From Mesostigma viride (taxonomy: Eukaryota > Streptophyta > Mesostigmatophyceae > Mesostigmatales > Mesostigmataceae), in the NCBI GenBank assembly GCA_009746045.1, contig RPFO01000765.1, positions 5,001 to 69,000 on the forward strand: 64,000 nucleotides of DNA, given 5' to 3'. Shown one piece after another: positions 30,599-42,200 of this stretch. A program made the translations under genes and the position numbers. The notes beneath the pieces were generated by a model that was not told where the DNA came from, did no database searches, and saw nothing but the letters and a program-made list of their open reading frames with translations. Positions within the stretch are counted from its first letter, which is position 1; each line of letters starts with the position of its first letter.

Positions 30599-32653
30599 CC
30601 CGTGTTTTTTTAATTAGAACGCGATATATCGCGTTGTAAGCTTTTTTTAGAACGCGTATATAGCACCTAAGGAAAATTTTTTTTCATGGTCATGTATATA
30701 CTTTCCTGAAAGCCCATAAATCAAAGGATTTTTTGAGCTACTCAGACCTACAAACTGCTTATTCATTAGAGAGATACACTGGTTTGAATACAGGGGGGTC
30801 TGACCATGACCGCGATTTCTTGACCCTAGGTCACAAGTCATGCGCTTATTCACAAATGGTTCATGAAAAAAATCTGGCTTCTTGCACGAGCTATGGGCAA
30901 CATATGCAGGCTCTGTGAAACAAAACTCAGGCCCATTGGGCCACTGGAGCTATTTTTCATTAGCATCACAATTACAACGCAGTACAACGCAGTGGGAAAC
31001 ATGAGAGCCCTTGACAACATTACGCAACGACCCGAGCCCCATAAACGGGGCCATAACTTGAGCTTGGAGGGTCAAAACGTTGAACATAGGCGTTGTATAA
31101 GTTATACAGCATCAAACATGCAGACACGTGTGTAGTACTCCTACACACAGATCTCGAGTGATTTATCTAGTACCAAATCCGAAAGGCTTGCATCACTCCC
31201 CGGACAGGAGAACTTTTGCGGATGACTGTAGGTGTAAGTTGGCGATGCCATGGTATCCGGAGACGTCCGTCCTATAGTCAGCAAAATTGGTGCGAGAGGT
31301 CCCCAGTTCGATTCCGGTCGGATTCATTTGCAGATCGCGTTTTCCGCGTTTTCCGCGGCCTGGCACTGAACGCAAAGGTTTTCACCTTTGCGGAGTGTCT
31401 GATCAGAATATACAGCATCAAACATGCATCAAAAATCATGACTGGATGACCTAATATGACTGAATCAGGCAGCCATAGCCAAAGCATCATCCACTCTCAC
31501 AACGTGTTGAGCACATGCCTCGTGGGAATGGAGGTGCTGGGTTTTCATTCCATAACGCGTGCAATACTGAAAGAAAGAGGCACGTGTAATGCAAGGCTTG
31601 GATAGGTTGAGTGATCCATGAGCTTACATGCAGGCAAAGATGACGCTGGAATGCATGCTAGCAAATGGTGGCAAGATGCTAACAACACATGATTATACAC
31701 CATGATTATGGGCACCCAGCTGATCTTCTTGCACAATCAACGCAGTATAAACCATCAACATCCAATCCTCACGATATATGCACGGCTTGACGACGTATAC
31801 AGCACCTAAATACTGCACAACTGCAACCTGCTATGGCTGACATGCAAGCAACGTCGAGTAGGATGGCGGTCTTAGAGAGGCTGGGCAGAGGTCGGTAGAA
31901 ATAAGTGGAAAACTGGCAGAAACTAGGTAGAAACACGATATACTTACGCCTGCAAGCACTATTGAGCCGGTGGCAGAGGCCATTTCCAGGAAAATACAGC
32001 ATACCGTAGCAATAGCCACGGTCACGCCTTACGCTATTTGCAGGCACCATCATGCCCGGAGCTACCCAATAAAAGTCTGCACAAATCTCGGTTTAGCCGA
32101 GAGTCCGGGCGTTCGGAATGAATAAACATGTGTTAAGAAGTCGTTCGAAACACCATGGAAATACCAAGCATGGTGCCGCAGCAGACCCGAGTCTTGACGT
32201 AATAATATGTATGCCGGTTTCCAGGGTTTCCGCTTGAAAGTTGGGTGAGAAACTGGAAAAAACTACGTTTCCTTTGCCCCAGTACCTCAACAAACTCGTA
32301 GAAACCTAATTATCAACCTTTGAACGCATCATCATGGTCGTGCTACCCAACAGCCACTGAAATTCGCGCGAAAACTGGCGAGATCTACCTGCCGCCATCG
32401 CCGTCGTCTTCACCTTCGTCCCGCGAAAATGCCTGATTTCAGTGGTACATATTTGTTTGCAGCTGTCACAAAAAAAATACCAAAAATACCAGGATTTTTT
32501 CTTGAATTCTATGAGATGTTTCTGACCTATCTTGAAAGTTTCAGACCAAAAATCGCATGTTTAATAGGTTTGCCACGTGTCAGATTACAACGCGATACAT
32601 CGCGTTCTAACCCTACAACGCGATACATCGCGTTGTAAAAAAACACGGGTTAA
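30595..32653. mobile_element. Non-autonomous TTAA element (piggyBac-type ends), 2051 bp plus TTAA duplications
   Basis: The element at 30599-32649 starts CCCGTGTTTTTTT and ends with the exact reverse complement, AAAAAAACACGGG. It is flanked on both sides by TTAA (30595-30598 and 32650-32653). TTAA target duplication with ends starting CCC is the hallmark of the piggyBac superfamily. Subterminal near-palindromes (AACGCGATATATCGCGTT on the left; two AACGCGATACATCGCGTT-type copies on the right) lie 4-65 bp inside. The interior has only short frames (none above ~94 codons) and no transposase motif, so it would need a partner element. A tRNA B-box-like stretch (AGTTCGATTCC) sits near 31308. Confidence 0.8.
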
Positions 32654-34901
32654 TCAATTAATCAACTAATTTGATTATTCATCTGTAAATTTGCATCACC
32701 GCAACGCAAATACCGCGCATAGTTGGGTAATGCAATTTCCAATTGGAATTAAGGTAACGACCCCGGCATGAAAAGCTACATATGCCTATGGAATGCCCAG
32801 GCCGCACATCAGTTGCAAGCACTAGAGTACCACTCAATGACAACCCCTCAAAGTATGTCTCGTACTACGCACACGTAGAATGGAATGTGAAAGTCACAGT
32901 GTATTCCATTGACTCGATTGACATGGTAGACGCTTGGACATGCACTTGTGTATGTTTACAAGGTTGATTCCTTGGATGCCTGAGACCAAACAAGCGCCGC
33001 GGATGGAATGCTGCACCGAAGGAGTGTCCAGCCTGCAAATTTACCTGCATGCCTAAAATGGCCCTTGTCATGGCATAGGCCACATGCACCATCCGCAGAA
33101 TCTTTCTGGGCGCAAGACATCACCTGAACGCCAGCAACAACAACCCATCAGAACATGCAAACCGACGTTAGAGGGCCATCTTCTGTAAGCAAGTCAATGC
33201 TGCATTCTCCAGAGCAAAAGACACCGCGACACGTTCTTCCAGCCACAGAAGCAGCAACCTAATGAATCAGCTTTACAAGACTTCACCAAGCCCTTTTGCG
33301 AGGATTGCGGCGACCAATACGACCATGGGCACATTCCACATTCCATCGGCAGTTTACACGGGCACAACAGGCTGCACCAAAACAAGCCCCACCAAGGACA
33401 CCTGGTCACTCACGATGCCTTAGCCCCAAACTGCGTTGCCGGTCGGTGCAGGGTCTTGATCCTCTTTAAGGGCATGACGGAGGCGGCAGCAAGTCAACAC
33501 CAAAATCGTGCGCACGCCAAAGGGCCGGCAGCCACTTGAGCACATGCGAAAGGTGTGTGGTCCCAGTCGCTTCCGTCCCTCCCCTCGCTCTGGCAGGTTA
33601 TGGGCACAGTCATAACGCACTCCGCCCTTCAGGTTTGCCGCAGCCAGAGCAGTCCGCCATGCGGGTGCTCAAACACCACAACAGCATGTGACACCATTCC
33701 CATAGATCGTGTGGAAGATGTACCATTGCCTAGCCCTGATCTGCTGGACAGGCCTTCTGTACTCTCCAGCTGACCACATCTGTTAATCCAGCCGGCCTCA
33801 AGTCAACCATGCCAGCCTTACTGGGCCTCGCTCAACCAGCAAGGCTGCAGCAATGCAGGTGTCAAGAGTGCAGATCCTCGCGCCCACCAGCAGATCGACG
33901 GCACAGCTACGGCGTGGCGAACCCGAAAAGCAGGACGCGTTTGACCATTACACCCTGGCTGGGGCCACGCCGGCCTGACGTGACCACTACCCATATGGTA
34001 GTAAACGCCCACTTGTAGAGGATAAAAACTTGGATCTTGCTGTCTTTGGCAAGAGCCACCTTCGGGGTCGGGGAGAGGAAGCACCGTGGTGCAATATCCT
34101 GCATGTCCGATGTCCACCCCTCCGCCCCCCGCCCCCCTCCCCCCTCCCCCCGCCCCCCGCCCCCTGTCCCCCGTCCCCTGTCCCCCCACTCCCTACCATT
34201 CCCTAGCCCCCCCACTAGTCGTGGAGAATACAAAAGCATGGTTGATGATCTAGGAAACATCAGCGTCTGCGTGCTTGATTGACCAAAGGGGGCACGGTAG
34301 GTCGGGAGGGGGGAGGGCCGGCCACCGCGCTCAACAGCTGCGGCCGGGCAGCTGTGCAAGCCGTTCCACACGATTGGCCGCAACAATTGCCGGGGGTGGG
34401 GGGGGCAAAAAAGGGACAGCAAAAAAAGGGAGACGGGGGTCAGACAACGGAAGGCGAACAGATGAGGTTGGCTTAGAAGACACGAGGTTGGGTGAGAAGG
34501 CATCCGCAAAGATGTCATGCGTGGTGAAAATCAGGGCTCTCACTGCATGATGAACTTGACTGCAAGGCCCGCCCAACCATGTATCAGGGGGGAAATGTGG
34601 CGCTGCCGCATGTCCACACGAGCGACACAGGAGGCGCAGATTGCCCTATTTTACCCGACTGGCATGCGGCGGAGGTGGCGGTGGTGCAACAACCACGACA
34701 GCGTGGGTGCTGGTACTCAGGACCACGGCAGGGGATAGTGGCACATGGCAAGGCCACATCCCATAGACGACAATTGGGGCATACAATGTCGCCCCATGGA
34801 ATTCATGACCACCCTTTCTGGGGAGAAGGATGGCAGGGAAGACACAAAAGGACATGACCGCATCAACTAAACATCCGTAAGTTTCTTATTTCCACAGCTT
34901 T
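32654..34901. other. Region without a confident gene
   Basis: No intron-compatible set of conserved exons was recognised. It includes a possible decayed coding piece at 33192-33540 (separate entry), C-rich low-complexity DNA at 34110-34215 and G-rich DNA at 34290-34440. The right part may include the 3' end of the minus-strand R3H/SUZ gene. Confidence 0.5.
33192..33540 (+). pseudogene. Possible relic of a zinc-finger/G-patch (GPANK1-like) protein
   Basis: An ATG-less open frame of about 115 codons runs from after a TAA to the TGA at 33538-33540. It contains FCEDCGDQYDHGHIPHSIGS followed by LHGHN, which looks like a small C-x2-C...H...H finger. Further on, GRCRVLILFKGMTEAAAS and QHQNRAHAKG could be read as a G-patch whose invariant Trp and Gly residues have been lost. 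This finger-then-G-patch order is known in GPANK1. The match is weak and from memory; a chance frame cannot be excluded. Confidence 0.22.
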
Positions 34902-37900
34902 CTAGAGTGTTTTGGCCAGTATGCCGACTTCACTACCAGTGCATACACCAAACGACTCGAAAGCGCGGAAAAGATAACGGCATGCTCGAGCTACCATGGT
35001 CTGGATTCTCCCGATTTCTGGCCTGCGCTGGTTGTCTCCTTGATACACCACTGCTACTGCATACACTACGACTACCGCACGCACCATGGCGGATGGAGAG
35101 CTGTGCTGCTGCTCTTGCTGCTGTTGCTGCTGCGGGCTGCTCATGCCATTATCCGGAGCATACCCCCGGCCCCCGCCCCCACCGCCACCCCCGCCCCTTA
35201 ATTGCGGCTCACGGCCCTCATTCGGCACGCCATTCGCGCCCATGCCCATCCCTGGCCGCCCGCCTGGCTGCATCATCGGCTGGATCGGCTGCATGGGCTG
35301 TGAGTGCATGAACTCGTACGGGATGCCAGCATAGCCCATCGGGGCCATGCTGCCCCCGTGGGGACCACCCATGGCCCCCTGGCCAGGCATGTTCTGAGGG
35401 GCCCCCGAGGGGACATACATGCCCATGTGGGGGGGCGGCGCGCCCATGCCCATGGCCACACTTCCAGCGCCACCGGAAGACCGCGGCCCGTTGCCCCCAT
35501 TTCGCACATAACCACCCCTGGGCCGCACGCCCGAGCCTTGCCCTGGCCCAGGGCCGCCCATTCCCCCCGCCATCCCCCCCCCATACCGCCCCCCATCTGT
35601 GGGAATGGGAGCATCGCGGGGCCGTTCCCGGCCATGCCGTCGGGGCGGAACCCAGGCCCCCCCATGCCCATGGGGCCGATCGGGATCATCATCCCAGGGT
35701 CCCAGGACCCGGGGGCCATCCCCGCAGGGGGCATGCCCGGGCCCCCCTGCATGTGTCCCATGGGGGGCGGGCCCACAGTGGCCGGCCCGTACATGCCCAT
35801 GGCCCCGACCCCTCCGGCCACCATCGGCCGCGGTTGAGGGTTGCTCCCCAGCGCGGGGAACTCGGCATGGTAAGCGACCGCCATGGGGGGGCCACCGTAC
35901 ATGCCCGGAGGCACCCCCACCATGGCCACCCCCGGGGCCATGTTATACGGTGCCGGCATCGGGAGCGGGCCCACGGGCATCCCGTAGGGTGGCGCCTGCG
36001 GCAGGGGGTCAAACCGCGGGGTGAACCGCGGCTGCCGCTTGTAGTCGGGGTCCTGCTTGTCCTTCTCGGGGTCCCTGAAGATGGCCACGCGCTCCCTGGA
36101 CGACCGGCTGCTCCCGCCATGGCTGCTGCCCTCGCGGTCGCTGCTGTTCCCCGGCGCTTGCGCAGAGGAGGGACCGCTGCCACCCGCCCCCGACCCGTCC
36201 CCTCCCGATCCATCCCGATTGGGGCTGGTCGCGGACGCGGTCCCTGCCTGGTCTTGACCGCTGGCATCCGGCACCGCCGCTCCATCCCCACTGGACAAGC
36301 TCGGGGGTAACCGGGGGGGTATTCCTGTGGCACCCCCCCGGTTGTTACTGCTTCCGGCACCCCCCGCGGCGTCCCCGCGCGCGGCCGCCCCCTCGTTCTC
36401 GCTCCCGCTGCTCTCCCCGCTGCTGAATATGCGTGCGCGCGCGCGGTTGTACTCCTCCTGCTTCTGCTCGACCGTCTTCAACGGGACGGGGCCCGAGTCC
36501 GCCCCGTTCTCACCCATGCCTCCTTTCCGGTGGCCGCGGTGGCGCTGCTTGATGGCGACCTTGATGGGGGCGTCGGAGCCCCCCCCATTGACCACGTCCT
36601 TGAGCAGCGGGTGCGCGTGCGCATCTCCGTTGGCCTTGTTTCCCTCGTACGGGACGTCCGCGAGCCGCGTCCGAGGGGGTTGCATCTCGGGGGTACGGCG
36701 GCAGACCACGCGGGCCTCGGGCGTGCCGTCGTCGGCGACCGAGGTGGCGAGGCCGTGGTGTTGGGCCACGCGGTGGGCCGCGAGGCGGTGGTAGGACGAG
36801 GTCATGGGGGCGAATTCGAGCAGCGCGTCGGGCTTGTTGCTGCCAGCGGAGGACCTAAGGAAGCGCTCGACTTCGACCTCGAGGCGGAGGACTGGGGAAA
36901 AAGGGGGGGGGGGGAAGGGGCGGGGGGAGGAGAGATGGATAAAGGTGGGCGAGAGTGGGTGGAGTGGTGGGGAAGGGCGGAGGAGTGAAGGTTGGAATGC
37001 GAGGGTGGGCGAAACAAGGCGAGGGAAGAGGGTTGGGAACAGAGGACGCGGATGAGGAAGGGGGGGGAAAGGCGGGTGCATGGAAGAAGGTAGGAAAGGA
37101 GGGTAGATGAAGAATGGCGGGGAAAACATGGTGAGCAAAAGAAGGTAGGGTGGGAAAAGGAGAGTGGGAAAAGAAAAGGGGGAGAGAAGAAGGTTGTCCA
37201 ACCACCAGGAGAGATGAAGAGGGCAGAGGGAAACAAGCCAAAGGGGCCGGTTAGCGGAGCAGACGGGGCAAACGAAGCAGACCGCTGGGGAGCAGAGCTA
37301 GGCTTTGCGAGGGCAGCCCCTTTCCCTTCGTTCGCATCGCCCAGTTATAAATGTGATAGTGCGGACGATATGTGTGACGGATGGCAGGGAAATAGGTAAG
37401 GAACATGGCCTTGCACAACAAACAAACCAAGAAGGAAAGAGCGGGGGGGTGCGTGGGGTAGAAAGGGCGATCGAGAAGTGGGTAGGCGTGGTAGGTGGAA
37501 GGCAGTGGAAACACTATGCTACCAGAACGCACAGGAATGTCTGGGCCAAACGCTAACTACCAGCCACATTAGGCAGACTTCAAATAGGTGTGCTCTGGAA
37601 ATCAGATTTTCTTAACGTCAAGGCGTACATGTGAATACTGCACTGCTTGCCAGCCTGGGAGGAAAGAGCAACAAATGCTAAAGAAATACTAGGCGCTAGA
37701 CATAGGAACGTTTACCCAAGGATCGCAAGAACCACAGTGATAGTATATATTTTTTCTTTTCGACTTCATTGTCTCGAAATGATCACGGCCGGGGTAACAT
37801 GTGACCAGTACCGCTGAATAAAGCCGCGTGCCAGTGTGCACCACCTTGGGAAGATGTACGTGCTAACATGCGGAGCTTGCGCATCGAGTATTGACCGTGG

Positions 37901-38240
37901 CATCATGACGAACAGCCGCCAACCATTCCGTCACATGATGCTTACTTGTTAGCCGGTCCCTGGGGTTTTGCAGCGCTTCCCGAAGAAAGGAGTCTATCCC
38001 GTCCGTGCGGGCAGGACTACCTTTCAGTCCATTTTCGGCCTTCGCTTTTTCGTCCTTACTGACCACTTTCTGCACTTTCCCATTGCTCACCTCAGTCTTT
38101 GGGGTGGGACTGGCAGCAGGTATAGCCAATTTCTGCACTTTCTCTTCCAAACCCTCAATCATCTCCCACGAATCCGGCGCCGAGTCATTCTCTGCTGGAA
38201 GAGCCTGCTTGCGCGGCTCTTCCACCCCGCTATCCGTCAT
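34902..38240 (-). CDS. R3H and SUZ domain RNA-binding protein (two exons, one apparent frame break)
   Basis: Exon 1 is 38240-37946 (98 codons + 1 base) and starts right after an in-frame TAA. The donor is GTAAGC; the acceptor is at 36892-36893; exon 2 begins at 36891. The junction restores NPRDRLT|ILRLEVEVERFL, the classic start of the R3H domain. R3H spans ~83-155 (SSYHRLAAHRVAQHHGL), where the Arg..His pair binds single-stranded nucleic acid in the family. The SUZ motif is at ~233-255 (EQKQEEYNRARARIF), then FRDPEKDKQDPDYKR, conserved in plant and animal R3H-SUZ proteins. A long Gly/Pro/Met-rich tail follows. At 35574-35582 a run of nine C (G on the coding strand) breaks the frame; a one-base change continues it through GMGGPGPGQG and a poly-Gln run to the stop at 34902. 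As written, the frame stops at 35273. A role in mRNA binding and stability is inferred. Confidence 0.8.
34964..35046 (-). repeat. Interspersed repeat copy, family A, at the end of the R3H/SUZ frame
   Basis: The plus strand reads AACGACTCG-like, then GAGCTACCATGGTCTGGATT, CTCCCGATTTCTGGCCTGCG and TGGTTGTCTCCTTGATA. It is the same family as at 28.8 and 55.7 kb. It lies inside the last ~50 codons of the extended R3H/SUZ frame. Confidence 0.7.
36894..37205 (-). repeat. Pyrimidine-rich tract before the R3H/SUZ exon 2 acceptor
   Basis: The plus strand is purine-rich (GGGGGAAGGGGCGGGGGGAG and similar) for ~310 bp, so the minus-strand transcript has a long C/U-rich tract running to the AG at 36893-36892. 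It lacks clear periodicity. Confidence 0.75.
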
Positions 38241-39278
38241 TTACCGTAACTATAGATCACTTGGGAATGTAACACGCTTTACAAACATTCTCCATGGCAT
38301 GCACGGTTATTATTCAGAAACCGCTTCGCCAAAAAATTGTCACCCGGCTGCGCGGCTGCATCCCTTCACGCCAGGTGAAATGCCGACTGCCAGGCCTTCT
38401 ATGTTTCCGCACGAGCTGGAGCCTCGCGCGCAGGTGCCACGAAAATTCTTGGCCAGCCCCGCAGCCTGCGCGGCGCCATCACTGCCTGGCTGTCTATGTT
38501 GTGTCTGACCTGTGCCACACTGCCAACACTGCCTGTGCCACAGAGTTGAGAGCCCTGCACCGGGTGTTTGCGGGGATGGCAGCAGAAGGATTAAAAACCT
38601 CATGATCTTTGCCATGGCGCCGGTCGCGTCGCGCCGCCGCCCGAGTGTGTCACGTGACAGCGAGGCTTCAGTAGGCTTCAGTAATCAGTAGGCCTCAAGA
38701 GTTCAGTCCGCTTCAACTACAGTAGTGTCATTTTTTTCCGGTGAAATCCTTTTATTTCACCGGAAAAAATATGGTCCACAGCGCACGATGAGCCACTGAT
38801 GATTGATGAATCAATCTGTGTCGATTGATTCCGAGCAGCTGAATCGATCTCTAGCTTGGCTCACACTTCACACAGGATGCTGGATATACATACATCCTAG
38901 AGTAGGCAAAATAGAAATGGGCCGGCGGACAAGATTTGCGGTCACGCCGACGGGCACACCACCGGTTTTCTAACGCAGTCCGCCGTCCGGTGGCAAATGG
39001 GCATGTTCTGCATTCCTATGTTACGTTCGTCTGTCGTCGGCCTTCACTCAATCCAGCTAAGCGTTGCCCACTTGAAGCGCAAGATACAGCCTGGACTAAC
39101 ACGCACAGCTGGCGCAGGCAGAAACCCGACGATTGACGGCTATTCGATTGCATTTTCTTACTACGCAGGCACAGGCGCATGCACAAACCCGACCATCGAC
39201 GGCTATAAGATTGCATTTTCTTGCTCTTCTACTCATGGCGTCCGCTGTTCCGGCGTTCCTTGAGCGCGCCCTACTATA
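38241..39278. promoter_or_regulatory. Divergent intergenic region between the R3H/SUZ and DUF3638 genes
   Basis: About 1 kb separates two start codons on opposite strands, so it probably holds both promoters. It contains a perfect 16-bp hairpin (38732-38769) and two imperfect direct copies of CGACGGCTATxxGATTGCAT (39122-39160 and 39184-39222) close to the plus-strand start. A ~100-codon plus frame at 38294-38605 lacks supporting features. Confidence 0.45.
38732..38769. repeat. Perfect 16-bp inverted repeat with 6-nt loop
   Basis: TTTTTTCCGGTGAAAT, loop CCTTTT, then ATTTCACCGGAAAAAA. It could form a hairpin in DNA or RNA, and its symmetry also suits a transposon remnant. Confidence 0.85.
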
Positions 39279-42200
39279 ATGCATATGTGCGAAGAGGGGA
39301 AGATACTGCAAAGTATCTTCCAGTTGAGCTCTTACCCTTTTAGCAACGCACAGAACGAGGCCCAAATCGCGGTGCTATGCGATCTGCTAATTCGTTCCGT
39401 TCAGGACCCATTAGGTCCACTGGCCGCTTGGCAGCTAGCGAAGGAAGAAAATGAAGCCGTCTTGCAGGCTGCGAAGATTGTAAAAGGCGACTTTTCTGCT
39501 GTCTTGGTGACTCCAGAATGTCGGACTGCCCACGACATTATATGGTTTCCAAGTTATGGATGTGCTGTGGTGTGCCTCTTAACCATGCGCGCCGGCGACG
39601 AGATGGTGGCCCCATGCATCGTGGGCCTGGATGGATGGGACTTCGTCATTGGCGGCCCATCCAATGGGCATTATTCTGCCACGTCCCATGCGCACGGCTT
39701 GTTGTGCCACTCTGCTGTCCCGAAGAGCAAGTTTCACGAGCTGGTGAGCGACGTCAAAGAGAAAATACAACGAGCAGAAGAAGAAGCTCATAGGACCGGC
39801 AAAAGGACGGCAGCGGGGAAAGACAAGGGGCACCAGAAGACTCCTGCGTTCATAAATAGCGTTCTCAGCGATGCTGTACAGTCCTTGTTGAGCGGGACAG
39901 AGCATGAGTCCCAGCCCCGAGGAGGCTTTACTGACGTCGGGCTGCACACCGGTGGGCAATCGAGGGACACGTGTTGGGCGCTGGTGAGGGAGGTCGTGCA
40001 GGTACGCTGACTTCTTGGATTGCTGACTTAGTGTACGCCGCCGTAGGAATGCTGCAGCTTTGTACGTTGGCAGATGGATAGGTCTTATCATCTTGACTTA
40101 TCTTTCCAGCATGAGCAGACGCCTATGACCATGAAATGATTGCACTAGCTATCGGCAGGCTATGCACTTGCAGGTACTGTGCATGCCAAAGACAATCAAA
40201 ATCAGTCAATTGCCGTCCTTCTTCATGGGTTTCTTGTCTTTTGGTATTGCATGCCATAGACATGTTCAACGGTTTCCTAGGATTTCTGCCCGTGGTGGGT
40301 AAAAGAGGTGTGTTCAACCAGCTGTTATGGGCTGTCAGTAGCTTTCATGATGTCAGAGACCGCGTTTCAGGGCAGTTTTCCGATTTGCTGGCCGCTATCT
40401 TTACTGTAATTTAACAGTTGACCGCAGCTGCTGTTACAAATTTTCATGTGACTTGTGATACCATGTGACTTGACCGGAACACGTCTACGTGCATGACCCG
40501 ATCATCTTAGTATACACTTATATGACACCATCACTTCCAGCATCACCAGAGTACGGCCACTGTATATGCTGCCAAACTATTCCATGAGTGGTAGCATTGG
40601 GATTTAAGTGCAGCAGCCTGTCTGTATACAGATCAAGCCATCTGCACCCTTTGTTGTGAATTCCAATGTCACTTAGCCACCCGCGGTCTTTCCTAACTAT
40701 GACTACCTGCTTGTTTGGACATGCTCTCCTTTCCTCAATGCCTTCAGAGTCCTGGCATGGTTATCTGTTCTGTCTCCGCCCAATGAGGGCATATTACTAC
40801 AGATTGACACACTCATCCTACATGCACTAGCTACATTTCAAATGCGCCTTGCTTTGGCATAGCCGGCTACTGAGTAAAGCACTTCTATTCTGTGAACCTG
40901 AAATAGTTTCAGTGTTCTTGAGGGCCAACTCGCACCTTTCCCCTCCAAGCTACTTTGTATCGTGAGTGACACCTGCTTCTGGCGCCTGCACTGCGGCCTG
41001 CACCTGCGCCTCCAACAACCCCCCCATAAATTCGCAGGCCCTCCTGAGCCATGTGCTGCTGCCGTTACGAGTTGCGGGCATGCACGGCGTCGCTTCCCTG
41101 CCTCTCTCATCCAAGCAGCTGGTGGCGGTGGTGGAGGCCAGCATGTGCCTGTGGCTGCTGGAACGCCAGCTGGCGTTGCTGACGCCTGAGACCGCGACGC
41201 CATCATCCGTCACCGTGGTTGTGGACATGCTAGAACACACGGCGCTGCTGGGCGCTCAACTGGCGGATTGCATGTCGGAAAATCTCCAGATCGCACCTGC
41301 GTTGGTGGCAACGACGGGCCATGCCAACGGCATGCCCAGCGATGCGCCAGACAGCCATGATGCCTTGGCTAGTTCAAGGGGCGGTGACTCTGGGCATGGC
41401 GATAAAGTCGATGCCAGACGCGGCGTTGAGAGGTTTGTGGAGCGACTCCAGTCGGTGAAGTGCAAACTAGACGGGCTGGTTGTGGCCAGGGAGCAGATGC
41501 GAGCATCATCGTACCAACTGCCCGGCGAGGGATCTGTGGTAGCGCCGCGGCTGGAAGAGCCCCGCATGGTGCTTCCACCAGCGCCGGTGCTGGCTGCCAG
41601 TAGCTACTCAGACATTCTTGCGGTGGCCAACCAGAACCTTGGCGGGCTGCCCATCCTGCTCCCGCATGCGTCAGTACGCTTGGCCCTGTCTTGGATGAAA
41701 CATTCCTGGGCCAAGGCGACCGACGCGACCAAAGAACTGTGGTCCCAGCTGGCACTGCAGGGGCTCGAGCAGGCGGTGTTTGGTTTTGCCGTGGCCGCGA
41801 GGGCCAGCGATGGGCCGGGGTGGGTGGATCCTCATGTCACACCGGGGGAGGTCATGGCCCTGGTGGACAACTACCGGCGCGTGCTGGCAGGGATGTCGGG
41901 CGAGTCGTTTGCGCGGATGCAAGTGGAGGTGCGCAGCCGAGAGACGCTCATGGTGTGGGTGGCGTTCTGTGTTGCGGATGCCAGGGGATGCATCGAATAC
42001 CCATTGCTGGGGGTATATGGTGTGGCTCTGCGATGGCAGGATCTGGGGCATCTGGTGCTGGGGGATAAGTTGGCGGTGGATGCGGCACTTGCGGTGGGTG
42101 ATTACTTGCGCACGCGGACCATTCCTGGGCGGGAGGCGTTCTCTCTGCGGGACGCCCATAAGGGGTGGAAAACCAACACGATGGCCATGGCAGCAGAGAT

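Noticed and set aside
31295-31330. Possible tRNA gene (B-box-like AGTTCGATTCC)
   Set aside because: No complete cloverleaf could be drawn; the T-arm stem mispairs and no matching acceptor stem was found.
38294-38605. 103-codon plus-strand frame between the divergent genes
   Set aside because: Lies in the expected promoter region and shows no domain; competing frames on the other strand are as long.
40136-40414. 92-codon frame in intron 1 of the giant gene
   Set aside because: No similarity recognised, no splice sites fitting the flanking exons, and it ends in a stop before exon 2.
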